A stretch of DNA of 9,381 nt from CAYWNA01 sp964459305 (GTDB taxonomy: Bacteria > Planctomycetota > Planctomycetia > Pirellulales > Pirellulaceae): NCBI GenBank assembly GCA_964459305.1, contig CAYWNA010000386.1:1-9381 (forward strand), given 5' to 3'. The position numbers were made by a program, and so were the translations under genes. Shown one piece after another: positions 5,748 to 9,381 of this stretch (the stretch's first letter is position 1; every line of letters starts with the position of its first letter). The notes under the pieces are model-generated. The model was given only the letters and a program-made list of their open reading frames with translations. It searched no databases and was not told where the DNA came from.

Positions 5748-6782
5748 ATGACAACAGTCAAACCATTCCGTTTTGCCCTGTTCGGCGCGGGCGACTTCGG
5801 TCCGCATTTCGCACCGTACATCAACGAGTTCGCAGAATTGGTCGCCGTCTGCGATCCGAATTCGCATGCACGGGCCGACTTCGCCAGGCATACCGGATTG
5901 GACCTGCCTGGGTTCGACCATCACGAGGTGCTCCTGGACGCGGTGGATGTGGACGCCGTGGTGATCGCCAGCCCGAACTTCACGCACAAAGAAATTACCC
6001 TGGCCGCGGCCCAGCGGGGAAAGCACGTCTTCTGCGAAAAGGCGATGGCGCCGACCGTGCCGGATTGCTGGGAGATGGTGCGGGCTTGCCGGCAGGCCGA
6101 CGTGCGGCTGATGGTCGGACACAAACGCCGCCTGCGGCCGCCCTGGGCACGGATGATCGAGCTGCGTCAGAAGCTCGGCAAAGTGCTGGCAATCACTTCC
6201 TGCGCCTACTACGACGCCCGGCCGTACGATCACCGGGGCTGGTGGACTCGCCGCGAGGAGTGTGGAGGGACGCTGCCGGTGATAGGCGTCCATATCGTCG
6301 ACTGGATGCGTGCCATGTGCGGCGACGTGCGAACGGTTCGCACCCTGGCCGCACCTCATGTCGATCCGCGTTACGATTTCCCCGACACGCTGCACGTCTC
6401 GCTGCAATTCGCCTCAGGCGCGATCGCGACGCTGAACGTGTCGATGGTTTACCCGCTGCTGAAGTTCCGCGAGTCGGGCGGTCCGCTGGCCATCTGCGAA
6501 CACGGCGGCATGCGTTTTGTTCCGTTCCTGGAGCACCTTGACCTGTACTGGCAACACCGCAACGACTCGGAGCCACACTTCGAACGGTTCGACGACCTCG
6601 GATTCAATCACGCGTACCGCCAAGAGTTCGGCGACTTCGCCCGCTGGATCGCCGACGGCGCCGAACCGTGTCTGACGTGGCAAGAAGGACTTCGCTGTGT
6701 TGAGGTCATGGAGGCCGCCCACCGCTCCGCCGACGAAGGCGGCTCCGTTATCCATCTGCCGCTTTATCCGGACCTGGAGTAA
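5748..6782 (+). CDS. Gfo/Idh/MocA family NAD(P)-dependent oxidoreductase
   Basis: This 344-aa protein opens with a Rossmann fold. The glycine-rich turn FALFGAGDFG lies at 9-18, and D36 in AVCDPN ends the second strand, suggesting NAD(H) preference. The usual EKP motif appears as CEKAMA (96-101), keeping K98 but with Ala in place of Pro. The substrate-domain helix GGTLPVIGVHIVDWM (173-187) carries H182, the position of the family's catalytic His. The protein probably oxidises or reduces a sugar or sugar derivative; in this cluster, oxidation to a lactone for the propeller enzyme is a reasonable guess. The start at 5748 is preferred over an in-frame ATG at 5724, which lies inside the right arm of element C and would add eight residues of repeat translation. 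No clear Shine-Dalgarno site is seen. Confidence 0.9.
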   Translation: MTTVKPFRFALFGAGDFGPHFAPYINEFAELVAVCDPNSHARADFARHTGLDLPGFDHHEVLLDAVDVDAVVIASPNFTHKEITLAAAQRGKHVFCEKAMAPTVPDCWEMVRACRQADVRLMVGHKRRLRPPWARMIELRQKLGKVLAITSCAYYDARPYDHRGWWTRREECGGTLPVIGVHIVDWMRAMCGDVRTVRTLAAPHVDPRYDFPDTLHVSLQFASGAIATLNVSMVYPLLKFRESGGPLAICEHGGMRFVPFLEHLDLYWQHRNDSEPHFERFDDLGFNHAYRQEFGDFARWIADGAEPCLTWQEGLRCVEVMEAAHRSADEGGSVIHLPLYPDLE

Positions 6783-6835
6783 TCACGGATCGAGGGGCGG
6801 CCCCCTGAGTCCGTAGACATTCGAGGACGACTCCG

Positions 6836-7669
6836 ATGGCGAAATCCCAAATTCAAGAGACGGGCCCAGGCAGAACCGCTTTGATCAATCAACCGGGACG
6901 GGATCTGAAACGAGCGTTGCGTGAGGGCAAAGTGCTGGTTGGCGGCATACTGACGGAGTACGCCCGACCATCGCTGGTGAAGCTCTACGTGCGAGCGGGT
7001 TTCGATTTCCTGTACATCGAATACGAACACGGTTGCTTCGATCCGACGACACTAGCCGACACCGTGCTTTGCGCCCGCGATAACAGTCTGCCGGTGATTG
7101 CCAAGACGCCGCAGTTGGAACGGGCCGAAGTGGCCAAGCTGCTTGAATGCGGCATCGTCGCGATTCAGCTTCCGCGGACTGAAACGCGGGCCGATGTCGA
7201 AACCCTGCGCAGCTACCTGAAGTTCCCGCCGAACGGCACGCGGGCCATCGCGCCGGGATACGGCAGCAGCGGCTACGTTCAGCCGCCCGACTGGAAAACG
7301 TGGATGGACGAACAGGATGAAGAAACGACCCTGGTCGTTCACATCGAGACCCGCCGCGCCTACGAGAATGCTGAAGAGATCATTAGCACGCCGGGAGTCG
7401 ACATGGTCTACGTGGGCCCGGGCGACTTCTCGATCGAAATGGGCCACCCCGGTGACTACGGCCACCCCGAAGTGGCCGGGTCAATGCAGCAGATCCTCGA
7501 CATCTGCAAGAAGCACAGCGTGCCTTTCGGAACCACGGCATCGAGTGCCGAGGCGGCTCGCCAATGGGTCAGCCGTGGTGCACGGTTCTTCGAAGCTGTA
7601 GATGAACTGACGTTGATCGCCGAAGGCGCCGCGAAACTCGTCCGCGAGTATCGTGGTTTTGCCGAGTAG
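6836..7669 (+). CDS. HpcH/HpaI aldolase/citrate lyase family protein
   Basis: This 277-aa protein is a class II, metal-dependent pyruvate aldolase-type TIM barrel of the HpcH/HpaI family. The general-base His is H65 in YIEYEHG, and the metal ligands are E171 (VVHIETRRAYENAEEI) and D197 (VYVGPGDFS, family GPADLS). The Arg that normally binds the pyruvate carboxylate (PVxVR) is replaced by Lys: PVIAK, K90. The GTRAIAPGYGSSGY segment (134-147) corresponds to the family's GxRG loop with changes. Family members cleave 2-keto-3-deoxy or 4-hydroxy-2-keto acids to pyruvate plus an aldehyde, the last step expected after the dehydratase here. The start at 6836 has GAGGA 8 nt upstream. A gap of 53 nt separates it from the oxidoreductase gene. 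Family confident, substrate unknown. Confidence 0.9.
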   Translation: MAKSQIQETGPGRTALINQPGRDLKRALREGKVLVGGILTEYARPSLVKLYVRAGFDFLYIEYEHGCFDPTTLADTVLCARDNSLPVIAKTPQLERAEVAKLLECGIVAIQLPRTETRADVETLRSYLKFPPNGTRAIAPGYGSSGYVQPPDWKTWMDEQDEETTLVVHIETRRAYENAEEIISTPGVDMVYVGPGDFSIEMGHPGDYGHPEVAGSMQQILDICKKHSVPFGTTASSAEAARQWVSRGARFFEAVDELTLIAEGAAKLVREYRGFAE

Positions 7670-7721
7670 TCGTAAAGAATTGCGATTTCAGTCGACCGCA
7701 GCATGACACCAGGAATGCCAG

Positions 7722-7729
7722 AAAGGAAG
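7722..7729 (+). promoter_or_regulatory. Shine-Dalgarno site (AAAGGAAG) for the Asp-box protein
   Basis: AAAGGAAG lies 4 nt before ATG 7734 and supports that start, which gives a complete signal peptide. Confidence 0.5.
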
Positions 7730-7733
7730 ACCG

Positions 7734-8999
7734 ATGAATTGTCCCCGCTTTCGCCTGACACGCCCCGTCCTCCGGCAGGTTTCTGCGGCCTTGTTGGTCT
7801 TAGGATTGGTCGTCAGTACGCCGACCGAACGAGCTGCTGGAGAGGAGAACCAGAACGACTTCATCAAAGTCCGCAACCCGAAGACATTGCCCGCCAAGAT
7901 CCCCTGCTCGCGTATCGCGCTGGGCAAGAAGGGCGACTACAAGCCGTGCCTTGCGAAGTTGCCAAATGGCGAACTGCTGATCGTGGCCTTTGATGCGTCC
8001 CACGAGAAGATTGACGGTGGCATTCGTGAAGACATGCTGCTGTGGCGATCCACCGACAACGGCCGGACATGGTCAAAGCGTGAAGTCATTCCGCTGCTCG
8101 GTCGTGAGCCGTACTTTTCGGTCCTCAAGGATGGCACGCTGCTGATCACCGTCCACTTTCTGAAGCAGGACATCCGCAACAAGGGTGGCTACGTCTACAG
8201 CTTGCTGCATCGTTCGACTGACGGCGGCAGAACCTGGCAGTCCACTAAAATCAGCCGCGAGGATGTTCCGGGAGCGCCGGCGAAATCCACCATCGTGACC
8301 AGCCGCAACGTGCTGGAACTAAAAGACGGAACGCTGATCGTCGGTGTTTCCGCGCCCGGCGGAATTGACTACCTGTGGCGATCCAAAGACCGGGGCAAGA
8401 ACTGGGACAAGACGCTGGCCTGCGAGTTTGAAGGCGTCGACGGGTCCAAACTCTGGTGGCCCCTCATGGGCGAGACGGTTTTCTGGCAGGCCCGATCGGG
8501 CGACCTGCTTGGCCTGTTCCGCGTAGACCAGAAGCTGTTTCCACCGATCCCCGGCACGACGATTCCTGAGGACAAGTCAGACCAGTATGAGCGACTGCTG
8601 CTGTTCCGTTCCACCAACGGCGGACGTAACTGGCGTCCGGAAGAGTTCGGCAGCTACTACGGCGAAATGTACCCCGCGTTGCTGCGGCTGAAAGACGGCA
8701 GGCTGCTGCTGACGTTCACGCTGCGAACGGCAGTGGCTCCCAATGTGAAGCCGCTGGGAGTGCGCTGCATTGTCGGCCGCGAGAGCGACAATGGATTCAA
8801 CTTCGACTTTGAGCATGACCGGATCATGATCAGCACCAAAACGCCGGAAGATTCGATCAGCGGCGGTGGTTTCGGACCCACGGTGCAGTTGGACGATGGC
8901 ACGCTACTGACCGCCTACTCATATGCCGGCAAGGACCGTTACCCAACCGACTTGCGCATCGAGGTCGTCCGCTGGCGATTACCCGAACGAAAAGAGTAG
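7734..8999 (+). CDS. Exported Asp-box (BNR repeat) protein, sialidase-like six-bladed propeller
   Basis: This 421-aa protein has an N-terminal signal peptide: a basic start, a hydrophobic core VSAALLVLGLVV (16-27) and a polar, Ala-containing region near 33-36. The mature part has four Asp-box motifs (SxDxGxxW): STDNGRTW (106-113), STDGGRTW (161-168), SKDRGKNW (217-224) and a variant STNGGRNW (293-300). Spacing and length fit a sialidase-superfamily propeller. True sialidases carry the first Arg of their carboxylate-binding triad in a YRIP motif near the first strand; here the matching place reads DYKPCLAKLPNGE (68-80), with Lys and no RIP. Sialic-acid cleavage is therefore doubtful, and action on or binding of another glycan is likelier. 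It lies 64 nt after the aldolase gene and 20 nt before the next exported protein. Confidence 0.85.
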   Translation: MNCPRFRLTRPVLRQVSAALLVLGLVVSTPTERAAGEENQNDFIKVRNPKTLPAKIPCSRIALGKKGDYKPCLAKLPNGELLIVAFDASHEKIDGGIREDMLLWRSTDNGRTWSKREVIPLLGREPYFSVLKDGTLLITVHFLKQDIRNKGGYVYSLLHRSTDGGRTWQSTKISREDVPGAPAKSTIVTSRNVLELKDGTLIVGVSAPGGIDYLWRSKDRGKNWDKTLACEFEGVDGSKLWWPLMGETVFWQARSGDLLGLFRVDQKLFPPIPGTTIPEDKSDQYERLLLFRSTNGGRNWRPEEFGSYYGEMYPALLRLKDGRLLLTFTLRTAVAPNVKPLGVRCIVGRESDNGFNFDFEHDRIMISTKTPEDSISGGGFGPTVQLDDGTLLTAYSYAGKDRYPTDLRIEVVRWRLPERKE

Positions 9000-9019
9000 C
9001 ACTAAGGACGAAGAGACAA

Positions 9020-9381
9020 ATGTGTCACTCGCGTTTCAACCAGATTCGACCGGGCATCGTGGTTCTTGTGGCTGTGTCGGTATGCGCCACGGCGCCGGCG
9101 GTTGCCGTCAACCATCTGAGAAACGGTTCGTTCGAAGAGTGGCAGCAAGGGACGCCCGTCGGCTGGTCGTGGTTCAGGAAGGACGGAGGGCAGAGTGACG
9201 ATCCGACGCCGGTGGGCTTCGAGGCGGCCAACGACGAGGCGTATGCCGGCGAGCGCTGCATCCGCCTCTGGAAGAAGAGCCCGATCGAGCGCGAGCGCTA
9301 CGGCATGCTCTTCCAGGATGTGAAGGGCCTGCCCGCCGGGGCGAAGCTGCACTTTCGCGCGATGGTCAAGGGCAAAGACGT
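9020..9381 (+). CDS. Start of an exported protein with a carbohydrate-binding-like N-terminal domain (3' truncated)
   Basis: An open frame runs from ATG 9020 to the window edge (120 complete codons). The first residues form a signal peptide: MCHSRFNQIRPG, then a hydrophobic core IVVLVAVSVC, then ATAPAVA as a likely cleavage region near residue 29. The mature start, VNHLRNGSFEEWQQGTPVGW, is typical of jelly-roll carbohydrate-binding modules (CBM4/9/22-like) that begin 'N-x-L-x-N-G-S-F-E' and contain 'P-x-G-W'. It continues with GERCIRLWKKS and a YGMLFQDVKGLPAGAKLHFRA strand pair, also typical of that fold. What follows beyond the window, perhaps a catalytic domain, cannot be seen. It starts 20 nt after the Asp-box gene, in the same operon arrangement. 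A weak AAGGA lies at 9004-9008, further upstream than ideal. Confidence 0.75.
   Translation, partial: MCHSRFNQIRPGIVVLVAVSVCATAPAVAVNHLRNGSFEEWQQGTPVGWSWFRKDGGQSDDPTPVGFEAANDEAYAGERCIRLWKKSPIERERYGMLFQDVKGLPAGAKLHFRAMVKGKD

Noticed and set aside
5646..6407. Minus-strand open frame (253 codons) opposite the oxidoreductase gene
   Set aside because: It covers element C's right arm and the Rossmann domain of a well-supported plus-strand gene. No family features or start signal are seen.
6793..6806. Short inverted repeat AGGGG-CGGC-CCCCT between the oxidoreductase and aldolase genes, considered as a terminator
   Set aside because: The stem is only 5 bp and no T-run follows, so a terminator cannot be supported.

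Overview
The window is about 60% G+C and carries nine genes, all on the + strand and closely packed. They form what looks like a carbohydrate-acid catabolic cluster. The gene content (MFS transporter, enolase-superfamily dehydratase, lactonase-like propeller, two aldolase-type enzymes, Gfo/Idh/MocA oxidoreductase, exported Asp-box protein, exported sugar-binding-like protein), the GxxExxY gene and the 'CACGAAT'-type intergenic repeats suggest a Planctomycetota or related PVC-group bacterium. This is inferred from style; no RNA gene or marker gene is present to prove it.

Layout. (1) 2-559: 3' end of an unrecognised helical protein. (2) 573-1496: DapA/NAL-family lyase. (3) 1521-1659: degenerate inverted-repeat element A. 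(4) 1701-3119: MFS transporter, overlapping by 4 bp with (5) 3116-4270: mandelate racemase/MLE-type enzyme. (6) 4270-4414: element B, an internally deleted copy of element C. (7) 4423-5286: SMP-30/gluconolactonase-like protein. (8) 5291-5738: element C, an intact cassette with inverted repeats around a GxxExxY gene (putative PD-(D/E)XK fold). (9) 5748-6782: Gfo/Idh/MocA oxidoreductase. (10) 6836-7669: HpcH/HpaI aldolase family. (11) 7734-8999: exported Asp-box (BNR) protein. (12) 9020-end: start of an exported protein resembling carbohydrate-binding modules.

How they could work together: exported proteins act on a glycan outside the cytoplasm, the MFS protein imports a sugar or sugar acid, and the oxidoreductase oxidises it. 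The lactonase opens the lactone, the dehydratase makes a 2-keto-3-deoxy acid, and one of the two aldolase-type proteins splits it to pyruvate plus an aldehyde. The substrate cannot be read from sequence, and several canonical catalytic residues are replaced.

The most unusual content is the family of three inverted-repeat elements in the spaces between operon genes, all in the same orientation. B and C share 37-nt left ends and 36-nt right ends without indels. B keeps the first 7 and last 17 codons (stop included) of the GxxExxY frame; exactly 303 bp (101 codons) are missing. It looks like a MITE-style non-autonomous derivative of a nuclease-like cassette. Both elements end 8-9 nt before the next start codon.
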